Shown here: positions 7,055 to 13,809 of the stretch, one piece after another | How the letters are laid out: each line of letters begins with the position of its first letter | Numbering within the stretch: position 1 is the first letter of the stretch | Origin: JBQTIQ01 sp052387955 | GTDB taxonomy: Bacteria > Actinomycetota > Acidimicrobiia > Acidimicrobiales > JACDCH01 | Assembly: GCA_052387955.1 (NCBI GenBank) | Contig: JBQTIQ010000045.1 | Location: 1-23,942 of the forward strand | Length of the DNA stretch: 23,942 nt | Reading direction: 5' to 3' | Notes under the pieces: generated by a model | The model's database searches: none | What the model was told of the DNA's origin: nothing | Seen by the model: only the letters and a program-made list of their open reading frames with translations | Translations under genes and position numbers: made by a program

Positions 7055-8644
7055 GTGCGGCAGAACGAACGGCCCCTGCGCGCCGTGAGACAGGCGCCAG
7101 CACGGGTCGAACGCCGCGAGCGGCCCTTGCGAGCCGTGCGCCAGGTGCCGACGGCTGCTGTCGAGGCGGTGCCCGGCGCTGCGCTGGCACCCGTCGGAGG
7201 CCATCCGACGCCGGTGCTCGAGAAGGCTCCGGTCGCACGCACGACGGCGGGGACGCCGTTTCGCGGCCCGTACGCCGGAGGGCCACCACCAGCGGTCCTC
7301 CAGCGCGAGATGCCGAAGCTGAAGCGGTTCCGGCTCCGCGAGCTGGCCCGGATGGGCGCGGTGGGCGCGGTGGTGCCGGCCATGGTGCTCAAGTCGATGG
7401 TGGTGGGCGTCTTCCGGCGGCGCAAGCGCTCGTTCAAGACCATCGCCGCCGACGGCTTGGTCGACGCCTTCATCGTCCTCGGTCCCACCTACGTCAAGCT
7501 CGGACAGCTCATCAGCTCGTCGCCCGGGGTCTTTCCTCCCACCCTGGCCGACGCTTGCCAGCGCTGCCTCGACGAGGTCCCCCCGTTCTCGGCCGCCGCC
7601 GCCCGTAAGGTCGTCGCCGCCGACCTCGGTTGCCGTACCGAGGACGTGTTCGCCTCCTTCGAGGACGTGCCCCTGGCGGCGGCGTCGATCGCCCAGGTCC
7701 ACGCCTGTGTGCTGGCCGACGGCCGCCATGCGGTCGTCAAGCTCCAGCGGCCCCGTATCGCCCGGCGGATGAACACCGACCTGCGCATCATGTACCGCCT
7801 GGCGCGGGTCTTGATGCGCTTCGAGCTGGGCCGGGTGGCCAACGCCACCGCGGTGGTCGAGGACCTTCATCAGGTCACCAACCAGGAGCTCAACTTCGCC
7901 CTCGAGGCCCACCGCCAGACGCGGTTTCGCAACGGCATCGGCGCCTTCGGCGACAACGACTACATCACGGTGCCCGAGGTGTACTGGGACTACTGCGGAC
8001 CGCGGACCATCTGCATGGAACGCATGTGGGGCATCCCCATGGACGAGTTCGAAGCCCTCAAGGCCCGGAACATCGACGGGGAGATGGTGCTGCGCCGGGG
8101 GGTCAAGGTGTGGATGGAAGCGGCCATGGTGCACGGCCCCTTCCACGGCGACGTGCACGCCGGCAACCTGTGGGTGCTCGACGACGGGCGGGCGTGCTAC
8201 CTCGACTTCGGGATCATGGGCGAGCTCGACGACCAGTGGAAGCAGATCCTGCGCGACCTCCAGTACACGGCCATGATCGACGGCGACTTCACCCGGGTGG
8301 CGCGCAACTGGAAGGACGTCGGCGTCGTGCCCGAGTCGGCCGGCACCGACGAGGACGTCGGCAAGCGGATCAAGGTGGTGCTCGACCCTCTCCTCGACAT
8401 GACCGTCGGCGAGATGCGCATCGGCGACCTGTTGAAGCAGAACTTCGACCTCGCCAAACAGCTCGGCGCCCACCTCCCCAAGGAGCTCGTCCTCATCTCC
8501 AAGCAGCTCCTGTACTTCGAGCGCTACGCCAAGGAGCTGGCCCCCAACTACCGCCTGGCCCGGGACATCTACCTGGTCAAGAACGTGTTCCCCGATGCGG
8601 TGGCCACCAAGGCCGCCGAGGACGGCATCGACCTGCCCGACTGA
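7055..8644 (+). CDS. ABC1/UbiB-family atypical kinase (AarF-like)
   Basis: The product is 529 residues. The conserved ABC1 core has the KxGQ motif (YVKLGQ, near 146-151), the alanine-rich loop PLAAASIAQVH (about 206-216) that replaces the P-loop, the lysine in AVVKLQRP (about 229), the catalytic loop HGDVHAGN (about 364-371) and the metal-binding DFG (about 384-386). The family comprises ATP-binding unorthodox kinases linked to quinone or isoprenoid-lipid metabolism. Here no quinone gene is adjacent, so the role is general. The GTG at 7055 is chosen because GGAGGG lies six bases upstream; a GTG at 7031 would be leaderless from the predicted -10. Residues 1-90 form an Arg/Pro-rich, probably disordered extension with ERPLRAVRQ twice. 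Confidence 0.93.
   Translation: MRQNERPLRAVRQAPARVERRERPLRAVRQVPTAAVEAVPGAALAPVGGHPTPVLEKAPVARTTAGTPFRGPYAGGPPPAVLQREMPKLKRFRLRELARMGAVGAVVPAMVLKSMVVGVFRRRKRSFKTIAADGLVDAFIVLGPTYVKLGQLISSSPGVFPPTLADACQRCLDEVPPFSAAAARKVVAADLGCRTEDVFASFEDVPLAAASIAQVHACVLADGRHAVVKLQRPRIARRMNTDLRIMYRLARVLMRFELGRVANATAVVEDLHQVTNQELNFALEAHRQTRFRNGIGAFGDNDYITVPEVYWDYCGPRTICMERMWGIPMDEFEALKARNIDGEMVLRRGVKVWMEAAMVHGPFHGDVHAGNLWVLDDGRACYLDFGIMGELDDQWKQILRDLQYTAMIDGDFTRVARNWKDVGVVPESAGTDEDVGKRIKVVLDPLLDMTVGEMRIGDLLKQNFDLAKQLGAHLPKELVLISKQLLYFERYAKELAPNYRLARDIYLVKNVFPDAVATKAAEDGIDLPD
7067..7149 (+). repeat. Direct repeat in the 5' end of the ABC1 kinase gene
   Basis: Two about 32-bp units (7067-7098 and 7118-7149) lie 51 bp (17 codons) apart and both encode ERPLRAVRQ. 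The copies differ mainly at synonymous positions, which suggests selection on the peptide rather than on the DNA. Confidence 0.7.
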
Positions 8645-8730
8645 GCCGGCTGGTCTGCTGCGGGGCTCCTGAGATTTCGGGCTGTCCAGTCGCCGCGGCC
8701 CCGGCCACCGCCGGCCCGAAGGCCTAACCT

Positions 8731-9723
8731 ATGAGGATCTCTGCATATGACGAGAGGGACCCTCATCTGCTGTCGGCGGCGGACGTCGCGGCGCGTTCGC
8801 ACGGCCGGGAACGCCGGCTGCGATTGGCCCTGGGGCTGAACCTGGCCGTGGCCCTCGGCCAGGTGGTGGCGGGCGTGCTCAGCGGCTCGCTCGGGCTGTT
8901 GGCCGACGCGGGCCACGGGCTCACCGACGTGGCCGCGGTGCTGGTGACGATCGTCTCGCTGCGGCTGGCCCGGCGGGCGCCCACGGCGACCCGTTCGTAC
9001 GGCATGCACCGGGTCACGATCCTCGCCGCCCTGGCCAACGCCGCTGCCCTGTTGGGAGTCACGGCCTGGATCATGGTCGAGGGTGCCCGACGCCTGATCG
9101 CTCCGGTGGCGGTAAACGGGGGGCCGGTCCTGGTCGCCGCCGGCGTCGGGCTGGTGGCCAACGCCATCGCCGCCGTCGTGGTGCACGAACGCCACGGCCA
9201 TGACCTCAACATGCGCTCGGCCGCCCTGCACCTCTTCGGCGACGCCGCTGCCTCCGCCGGGGTCGCCGTGACCGGAGCGGTGATCCTCCTCACCGGCGGC
9301 TGGTACCGGCTGGACCCGCTCGTCTCGTTGGCCATCGCCGCGCTGTTGGCGGTGCAGGCGTGGCGCCTCCTACGGGCCAGCGTCGAGGTGCTGCTCGAGG
9401 CCACACCTACCGGCCTCGGCGTCGACGCCCTTTGCGGCGCGGTCGCCGCCGTCGACGGGGTAGAGGGGGTGCACGACGTGCACGTGTGGTCGCTGTCGAG
9501 CGAGATGCGGGCGCTGTCGGCCCACGTCGTCCTGTCGGGCCACCCGACGCTGGAGGAGGCGCAGGTGGTGGGCGAGCACGTGAAGGCTGTCCTCGGGACC
9601 GAGTTCGGCATCGCCCACGCCACCCTCGAGCTCGAGTGCGAGAGCTGCGCGCCCGCCGGTGCCGACCCCTGCGGGATGACCCCACCGGAGCTGGCGCGAC
9701 CGACGGCGACGTCGCCGGGCTGA
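8731..9723 (+). CDS. Cation diffusion facilitator (CzcD/ZitB-like metal exporter)
   Basis: The product is 330 residues with six predicted membrane helices. The transport-site motifs are H62xxxD66 in LLADAGHGLTD (helix 2) and HLFGD in helix 5, the HxxxD pairs usual for zinc-transporting CDF proteins. A cytoplasmic ferredoxin-like C-terminal domain follows (VEGVHDVHVWSLSSEMRALSAHV, quoted as family context), ending in a Cys-containing tail. The expected role is proton-driven export of Zn2+ or a related divalent metal. The intracellular His-rich loop common in ZitB is weak here. The ATG at 8731 has no good ribosome site; the sequence around it (TATGAGGATCTCTGCATA) is an imperfect palindrome that could be an operator. 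It follows the kinase gene by 86 bp. Confidence 0.92.
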   Translation: MRISAYDERDPHLLSAADVAARSHGRERRLRLALGLNLAVALGQVVAGVLSGSLGLLADAGHGLTDVAAVLVTIVSLRLARRAPTATRSYGMHRVTILAALANAAALLGVTAWIMVEGARRLIAPVAVNGGPVLVAAGVGLVANAIAAVVVHERHGHDLNMRSAALHLFGDAAASAGVAVTGAVILLTGGWYRLDPLVSLAIAALLAVQAWRLLRASVEVLLEATPTGLGVDALCGAVAAVDGVEGVHDVHVWSLSSEMRALSAHVVLSGHPTLEEAQVVGEHVKAVLGTEFGIAHATLELECESCAPAGADPCGMTPPELARPTATSPG

Positions 9724-9732
9724 GGCTGCACC

Positions 9733-9754
9733 GGCGGCTGGTACGTTCGCCGCC
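9733..9754 (+). terminator. Hairpin after the CDF gene
   Basis: GGCGGC (9733-9738) and GCCGCC (9749-9754) form a six-pair stem with a 10-base loop just after the CDF stop. It lacks a T-run. TACGTT in the loop could alternatively be a -10 element for the next gene. Confidence 0.35.
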
Positions 9755-9780
9755 TGCGTGCCGGGGCGATCGAGAGGCGA

Positions 9781-10722
9781 ATGAAGGAGGCGCTTCGCCG
9801 TCGGCTGCTCGTGCGGCCCTGGTTGGCCCGGGCATCGGTGCGCTCCGCCCGGATGCTGGGAGCGAACGCGCCAGCCCGCCGCCTGGCGTCGGCGGCCAAC
9901 GATGTCGCCATCGCCGTCCTGCCCTACTCGCTCACCGGCGAGATCAACGGTCGCTTCGTGATGGAGACGTGGCGTGACACCGACCAGGTGGCGATGGCCG
10001 TGCGCGAGCACGGCTGGGGAACCTTCGAGTACCCGATGGCGCTCGTGTTCGCCCGGGCCGTGAAGCGCGCCCGCGGCGCCATCTACGACGTCGGTGCCAA
10101 CACCGGCTTCTACAGCCTCCTCGCCGCTCGCACCCGGCCCGACCTGGCGGTGCGGGCGTTCGAGCCGTTCCCGCCACCCCGGGAGCGTCTCGAGGGCAAC
10201 CTCGACCTCAACGGTCTTCGCGCCAGGGTGGAGGTCGTGCCCGAGGCGGTGGGGCCAGAACCGGGACGGGCCGCGCTCTACGTACCGCCCCGCGACCACG
10301 TGCTGGTCGAGACCAGTGCCAGCCTGAACCCTGGTTTCGTCGACGGGATGGTCTCGACGTTGGAGGTGCCGGTGACCACCGTCGACCTTTTCGCCCGCCA
10401 GGCCGGTGACCGGGTCGGGGTGATCAAGATCGACGTCGAGAGCCTCGAGCACGCCGTCCTGGCGGGAGCGGCGGCCAGCCTCGACCGGGACCGGCCGGTG
10501 GTGTTCGTGGAGGTGCTCGAATCGGGCGACGCCGAAACCATCGACGAACTGCGCCGGCGCGCCGGATACGTCGATGTGCAGCTCCGTCCCCACCACGCCG
10601 TGCTCGGCTATCCCGTGCGCTACGAGCCCGCCTCGTGGAACCACCTGCTCCTACCCGAAGAACGTCTCGACGCCGGCCTGTCGTTCCTCACGGAAGCCGG
10701 GCTCCTCATCGCCGAACACTGA
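9781..10722 (+). CDS. FkbM-family SAM-dependent methyltransferase
   Basis: The product is 313 residues. The class I methyltransferase fold is shown by motif I DVGANTGFYS (103-112), the acidic end of strand 2 in FEPF (127-130) and the FkbM hallmark IKIDVESLEHAVLAGA (215-230), followed by VVFVEVLES. FkbM proteins typically O-methylate sugars, lipids or natural products. No acceptor-biosynthesis gene is adjacent, so the substrate is unknown. The ATG at 9781 is preceded by GAGAGG, a reasonable ribosome site. The gene ends convergently with rsgA, 39 bases away. An N-terminal extension of about 90 residues precedes the methyltransferase core. Confidence 0.9.
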   Translation: MKEALRRRLLVRPWLARASVRSARMLGANAPARRLASAANDVAIAVLPYSLTGEINGRFVMETWRDTDQVAMAVREHGWGTFEYPMALVFARAVKRARGAIYDVGANTGFYSLLAARTRPDLAVRAFEPFPPPRERLEGNLDLNGLRARVEVVPEAVGPEPGRAALYVPPRDHVLVETSASLNPGFVDGMVSTLEVPVTTVDLFARQAGDRVGVIKIDVESLEHAVLAGAAASLDRDRPVVFVEVLESGDAETIDELRRRAGYVDVQLRPHHAVLGYPVRYEPASWNHLLLPEERLDAGLSFLTEAGLLIAEH

Positions 10723-10735
10723 GCTCGCTCATGGC

Positions 10736-10771
10736 CCCGCTCTTGCTCAGCGGGAGCCAGCTCAGCGGGAG
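10736..10771. repeat. Tandem 15-bp repeat and hairpin between convergent genes
   Basis: GCTCAGCGGGAG occurs at 10745-10756 and again at 10760-10771, the second copy covering the rsgA stop. CCCGCT (10736-10741) pairs with AGCGGG (10749-10754), so a terminator hairpin is possible. Confidence 0.45.
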
Positions 10772-11811
10772 CGGCGCTTGTAGTTGGCCCGCATCTCCTT
10801 GGTGCGGGACTTCCAGACGCTCACGTCAGCCCGACGGAGCAACGGGTCGGACCGGCGGGCCTGCGCCGCCCCTTCCCGCTCGAGCTTGCGGTAGCTGGCC
10901 AGCCGGTCCTGGTCCAGGACCCCGTCGCCGACGGCGGCGAGTACCGCGCAGCCCGGCTCGACGTCGTGGTGACAGTCGTCGAAACGGCACTGCGCCGCCA
11001 GCGCATCGATCTCCGGGAAGGCGCGGCCGAGGCCCTCCCCGTCGCCGACGAGGCCCAGGCTGCGCAGGCCCGGCGTGTCGATCAGCACGCCACCACCGGG
11101 CACGCACACCAACTGCCGCGAGGTGGTGGTGTGCCGGCCCCGGGCATCGCCGTCCCGTACCGCTCCCGTCGCCAGCACCTCGGCGCCCAGCAGGGCGTTC
11201 ACCAGCGACGACTTCCCCGCCCCCGACGGGCCGAGGAGCACCGCGCTACGACCGGGCTGCAGCATCGCCCGCAACACCTCGATTCCTGCGCCGGTCACGA
11301 TGCTGGTCGGCACCACGTCGACGCCGACCAGACGGCCCTCGAGGGCGGCGACGTCGTCGGCGCCGGCCAGGTCGGTCTTGGTCACCACCACCACCGGCCG
11401 GGCGCCGCTCTCCCACGCCACCGCCAGCTCCCGCTCGACACGGGCCGACCCGAGACGGTCGGACGGGGCCGTGATGAACACCAGGTCGACGTTGGCCGCC
11501 AGGACCTGGACCGTCGAGCCGTCGGGATCGAGGCGCGACAGCTCGGACCATCGGGTCAGCACGGCGACGACCTCATCGCCGTCGAGGACGACCCAGTCCC
11601 CCACCACCGGCAGGATCTCGGACCGGGCCGAGCGCTCGACGCCGTCGGCCGCGACGACGACAGAGGCGGAGCGCTCGACGCGGACCACCCGGGCGGGCGC
11701 GGCCTCGGGCCGGCCGCTCTCGTTGAACAGGGCAAGGACGCGTTCGTCCCATCCGAAGGGGACGAGCGCAGGACGTGGATCAGCCAACACGGCTCCTCGA
11801 GCGAGGGCCAC
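10762..11811 (-). CDS. rsgA: Small ribosomal subunit biogenesis GTPase RsgA
   Basis: The product is 349 residues and is a circularly permuted GTPase with an N-terminal OB-fold region. The motifs come in permuted order: G4 TKTD at 144-147, G1 GPSGAGKS at 194-201, G2 RHTTT at 226-230 and G3 DTPG at 245-248. The zinc knuckle CRFDDCHHDVEPGC uses C275, C280, H282 and C288, exactly the RsgA spacing. RsgA assists late 30S maturation. The long GTG start at 11811 is given; a GTG at 11790 or TTG at 11787, both behind AGGAG, would remove seven or eight residues and are at least as likely. The C-terminal basic tail (NYKRRSR) fits RNA binding. A tiny possible leader ORF lies directly upstream. Confidence 0.96.
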   Translation of the reverse strand: MALARGAVLADPRPALVPFGWDERVLALFNESGRPEAAPARVVRVERSASVVVAADGVERSARSEILPVVGDWVVLDGDEVVAVLTRWSELSRLDPDGSTVQVLAANVDLVFITAPSDRLGSARVERELAVAWESGARPVVVVTKTDLAGADDVAALEGRLVGVDVVPTSIVTGAGIEVLRAMLQPGRSAVLLGPSGAGKSSLVNALLGAEVLATGAVRDGDARGRHTTTSRQLVCVPGGGVLIDTPGLRSLGLVGDGEGLGRAFPEIDALAAQCRFDDCHHDVEPGCAVLAAVGDGVLDQDRLASYRKLEREGAAQARRSDPLLRRADVSVWKSRTKEMRANYKRRSR

Positions 11812-11829
11812 TCCCCGGCGGCGGGTGCG

Positions 11830-11904
11830 TCAGCAGGGAGCGGACGATGAACAGGACAGGAGTTCGGCCGCGAACGACCACCGCATCGCGTCAAGGACCG
11901 TCAT
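11830..11904 (-). CDS. Possible 24-residue leader peptide upstream of rsgA
   Basis: The ATG at 11904 has a textbook AGGAGG (11914-11919) nine bases upstream, the best ribosome site in this region. It opens a 24-codon frame reading MTVLDAMRWSFAAELL then SCSSSAPC, ending 18 bases before the 11811 rsgA start. It lies on the same strand as rsgA and is short enough to be a regulatory leader or small protein. No homologue is recognised; the evidence is the ribosome site and position. Confidence 0.35.
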   Translation of the reverse strand: MTVLDAMRWSFAAELLSCSSSAPC

Positions 11905-12057
11905 CGGGCACACCCTCCTCTCCCATTCGTCTGCCGGCAGGGTAGACCGCAGCCGGTGCCGGTACCCCACAGATTCCTGTGCCGCCCGGCGGGGCGGGAC
12001 GACTTCCCGGCCACGGGACCGGCCGCCCTCTGGCGCCGCCGCCGACGACCGCGCTAG
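11905..12057. other. Intergenic region upstream of rsgA
   Basis: Together with the flanking elements, the rsgA-to-PRC gap is 365 bp. On the minus strand, TACCCT (11939-11944) is a possible -10 box for the leader ORF and rsgA, but the -35 is not clear. No further gene is supported here. Confidence 0.4.
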
Positions 12058-12120
12058 CTGGGGGGCTGCGCCCCCCCGGCCCCCATCGCCGCCCGGCTCC
12101 CTGGCGGTCGCTCGGTCGGC
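12058..12120. repeat. Dispersed intergenic element, copy 1
   Basis: The unit starts with the hairpin GGGGGGC-TGC-GCCCCCC (12060-12076) and continues through GCCCGGCTC, CTGGCG and CGGTCG. It aligns along its length with 18837-18897, with only a few substitutions and a short C-run difference. It lies downstream of the PRC gene. A REP-like or terminator-associated element is likely. Confidence 0.65.
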
Positions 12121-12176
12121 ATCTGCTCGGTCCCGGAACTTGTCACAACGTCAAGCATTCTCAGGACCGAGCAGAT
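12121..12176. terminator. 13-bp perfect inverted repeat directly after the PRC gene
   Basis: ATCTGCTCGGTCC (12121-12133) and its exact inverse (12164-12176) flank a 30-bp spacer, and the second arm abuts the PRC stop codon. The spacer contains CTTG and CAAG, which may form an inner stem. A strong transcript end is likely, but the long spacer is unusual for a terminator and there is no T-tract. Confidence 0.55.
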
Positions 12177-12833
12177 CTAGGTCGCTCGTCCCGGCGGCCG
12201 GGGCGCGTCGAAGCTCTCGCCCCACCAGCTGCGGCCGCCGGGCTTCGGGCCCGAGCCCGCCCCCCCCGGCCCGGTACCCCGTTGGGGCTGCGGCGCACTG
12301 GCCCGGGTACCGAAGTCGTCGTCGTCGTCGTCCCAGGCCTCGGCCGGGGCCAGGGCCGGTCGGGGGCTGCGGTCGTCGCGGTAGGAAGGCGACGGCGCGC
12401 TCGGCCTCGGCGTCGGTAGCTGGGTGTGGTGTCCCGAAGGCCCCGAGCGGGCCGGGGCGGCGGGTTCGGGCTCGCTGGTCCACGGGCCGACCTCGTCGGC
12501 CCGGGCGTAGTAACGGCGCAGCTCCTCGACCCGGGCGCGATCGAGGTGGCCGGTGAGCTGCCAGTGCGGGGCCTGGCGGACCAGGTCGGCCGACACCGAC
12601 ACCAACAAGCCGGTGCCCTGCGCCGAGGCCGCAGCAAAGGGCACCAGGGTCACCATGCCCAGCTGCCATTGGGTGTTGACCACCAGCCACGCCGGCTCAC
12701 CGGTGTCGTCGTCGGTGTAGATGTCCTCGACCTCGCCGACCCGGTCGCCGGTCTCGTCCACCGCGGTGGCTCCTACCCAGCGGCGCACGAAGGCCCGGTC
12801 TTCGGCATTGAGGCGGCTTGGTCGAGGCGGCAT
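12177..12833 (-). CDS. PRC-barrel domain protein with long disordered acidic/Pro tail
   Basis: The product is 218 residues. Residues about 19-90 fit a PRC-barrel: VGATAVDETGDRVGEVEDIY, a short acidic turn, then PAWLVVNTQ, VTLVPF and LLVSVSADLV (blocks shown separately). A helical segment with ARVEELRRYYAR follows. From about residue 110 to the end the chain is Pro/Ser/Arg-rich with a six-Asp run, probably disordered. PRC-barrel proteins occur in RNA processing and photosynthetic complexes and as stress-related proteins in actinobacteria; no exact role can be given. The ATG at 12833 has GGGAGA seven bases upstream. It diverges from the soxR-type gene over 141 bp, so shared regulation is possible. 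Confidence 0.85.
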   Translation of the reverse strand: MPPRPSRLNAEDRAFVRRWVGATAVDETGDRVGEVEDIYTDDDTGEPAWLVVNTQWQLGMVTLVPFAAASAQGTGLLVSVSADLVRQAPHWQLTGHLDRARVEELRRYYARADEVGPWTSEPEPAAPARSGPSGHHTQLPTPRPSAPSPSYRDDRSPRPALAPAEAWDDDDDDFGTRASAPQPQRGTGPGGAGSGPKPGGRSWWGESFDAPRPPGRAT

Positions 12834-12924
12834 GGCAGGTTCTCCCTACGGCCGCCCGGGGACGGCCATCGGCATCAGCGGCCACCCTAGGCCGTCGTGA
12901 CCGCACCCGGCCGAGCCGGAGCCA

Positions 12925-12971
12925 TCATCGTCGAGACGATGAAGTTCACGTGAAGGAGAGCCACCTAGGCT
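12925..12971 (+). promoter_or_regulatory. Putative SoxR operator/promoter with two palindromes
   Basis: TCATCGTC-GA-GACGATGA (12925-12942) is an 18-bp inverted repeat with perfect 8-bp arms, and TTCACGTGAA (12945-12954) is a perfect 10-bp palindrome right beside it. TAGGCT (12966-12971) could be a -10 box only a few bases before the soxR ATG pair, giving a leaderless or near-leaderless transcript. Neither palindrome matches the enterobacterial SoxR box closely, so the assignment is by position. Confidence 0.45.
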
Positions 12972-12974
12972 GCG

Positions 12975-13418
12975 ATGATGGACGAGGTCCTGACCATCGG
13001 AGAGCTGGGTGAGCGGACCGGCGTGGCGGCATCGGCCCTGCGGTTCTACGAGGCCGAAGGGCTCGTTCACTCCACCCGTTCCGACGGCGGCCAACGGCGC
13101 TACGCCCGGGACGCCGTCCGACGCGTGTCCTTCATCCGGATCTCCCAGCAGGTCGGTCTTTCGCTCGACGAGATCCGGTCGGCCTTGGCGTCGCTGCCCG
13201 ACAACCGAACGCCGACCAAGCGGGACTGGGAACGGATCTCCACCTCGTGGGCTCCCCGCATCGACGAGCGCATCGCCATGCTCGGACGCCTCCGTGACCG
13301 TCTCAGCGGCTGCATTGGCTGCGGGTGCCTGTCGCTGCGCATCTGCAAGCTGGCCAACCCCGACGACCGTGCCGCGGCCCGGGGCCCGGGGCCGCGCTAC
13401 GTCCTCGACGCCGACTGA
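12975..13418 (+). CDS. soxR: SoxR-type redox-sensing MerR-family regulator
   Basis: The product is 147 residues, the usual SoxR length. The N-terminal MerR winged helix reads LTIGELGERTGVAASALRFY then GLVHSTRSDGGQRRY (blocks given separately). A dimerisation helix follows, then the [2Fe-2S] cluster motif C113-IG-C116-G-C118-LSLRI-C124, which matches the SoxR CxxCxCx5C spacing. The next residues, KLANPDD, are also conserved. SoxR activates targets when its cluster is oxidised by redox-cycling compounds. No soxS is present, so it probably acts directly, as known in other actinobacteria. ATG codons at 12975 and 12978 are both possible starts; GAAGGAGAG is too far upstream to be ideal. The flavin oxygenases earlier in the window are possible targets, by inference only. 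Confidence 0.93.
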   Translation: MMDEVLTIGELGERTGVAASALRFYEAEGLVHSTRSDGGQRRYARDAVRRVSFIRISQQVGLSLDEIRSALASLPDNRTPTKRDWERISTSWAPRIDERIAMLGRLRDRLSGCIGCGCLSLRICKLANPDDRAAARGPGPRYVLDAD

Positions 13419-13424
13419 ACCCGC

Positions 13425-13440
13425 CGGGCCTTCCGGCCCG
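13425..13440 (+). terminator. Hairpin after soxR
   Basis: CGGGCC-TTCC-GGCCCG sits seven bases after the soxR stop. The stem is compact and GC-only with no following T-run. Confidence 0.5.
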
Positions 13441-13452
13441 CCCCAAGCGCCA

Positions 13453-13535
13453 CGTCACGCCGTGACGCATTCGGGAGCGCCTCGGGGCGATCGCCACTAG
13501 GGTGGGTGGTTGAGCCGGTACAAGACCGGCTCAAC
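13453..13535 (+). promoter_or_regulatory. Promoter region and 5' leader hairpin of the cold-shock gene
   Basis: CGTCACG-C-CGTGACG (13453-13467) is a perfect palindrome, a possible operator. TAGGGT (13498-13503) is a possible -10, placing the transcript start near 13510. The leader would then open with the stem GTTGAGCCGGT (13509-13519), loop ACAAG and the exact inverse arm (13525-13535). The hairpin ends 17 bases before the TTG start and just before the ribosome site, so it could set mRNA stability or temperature-dependent translation. Confidence 0.5.
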
Positions 13536-13552
13536 AGCGAAGAGAGATTTCC

Positions 13553-13753
13553 TTGACTACAGGCACCGTGAAGTTCTTCAACGCCGAGAAGGGCTTCGGA
13601 TTCATCTCGCGGGAGCAGGGCGACGACGTGTTCGTCCACTTCTCCAATATCCAGGGCAGTGGCTACAAGTCGCTCGACGAAGGTCAACGAGTCGAGTTCG
13701 ACGTCGCTCCTGGCCGCAAGGGCGAGGAAGCCCAGAACGTTCGGCCGATCTGA
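13553..13753 (+). CDS. Cold-shock protein (CspA family)
   Basis: The product is 66 residues, a single cold-shock domain. The RNA-binding motifs are RNP1 KGFGFI (13-18) and RNP2 VFVHF (26-30), and the opening TGTVKFFNAEKG is near-invariant in the family. It acts as an RNA chaperone that melts secondary structure. The start is TTG at 13553, behind an AGAGAG ribosome site, fixed by where family homology starts. A 5' leader hairpin precedes it and a strong terminator follows. GC at third positions is lower than in neighbours, as is common for highly expressed Csp genes. Confidence 0.95.
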   Translation: MTTGTVKFFNAEKGFGFISREQGDDVFVHFSNIQGSGYKSLDEGQRVEFDVAPGRKGEEAQNVRPI

Positions 13754-13772
13754 CTTCAGGTCCGCCAGTAAG

Positions 13773-13804
13773 GAGCCGCCGGCCTTTGGACCGGCGGCTC
13801 TTTC
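13773..13804 (+). terminator. Rho-independent terminator of the csp gene
   Basis: GAGCCGCCGG (13773-13782) pairs perfectly with CCGGCGGCTC (13791-13800), with an eight-base loop, followed by TTT. It lies between csp and the convergent glycosyltransferase stop and may serve both. Confidence 0.85.
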
Positions 13805-13809
13805 GCGTA

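Noticed and set aside
7016..8473. 485-residue minus-strand frame opposite the ABC1 kinase
   Set aside because: It is a GC-driven shadow of a gene with all ABC1 motifs.
9370..10644. 424-residue minus-strand frame across the CDF and FkbM genes
   Set aside because: It crosses two well-supported genes and their gap and shows no family features.
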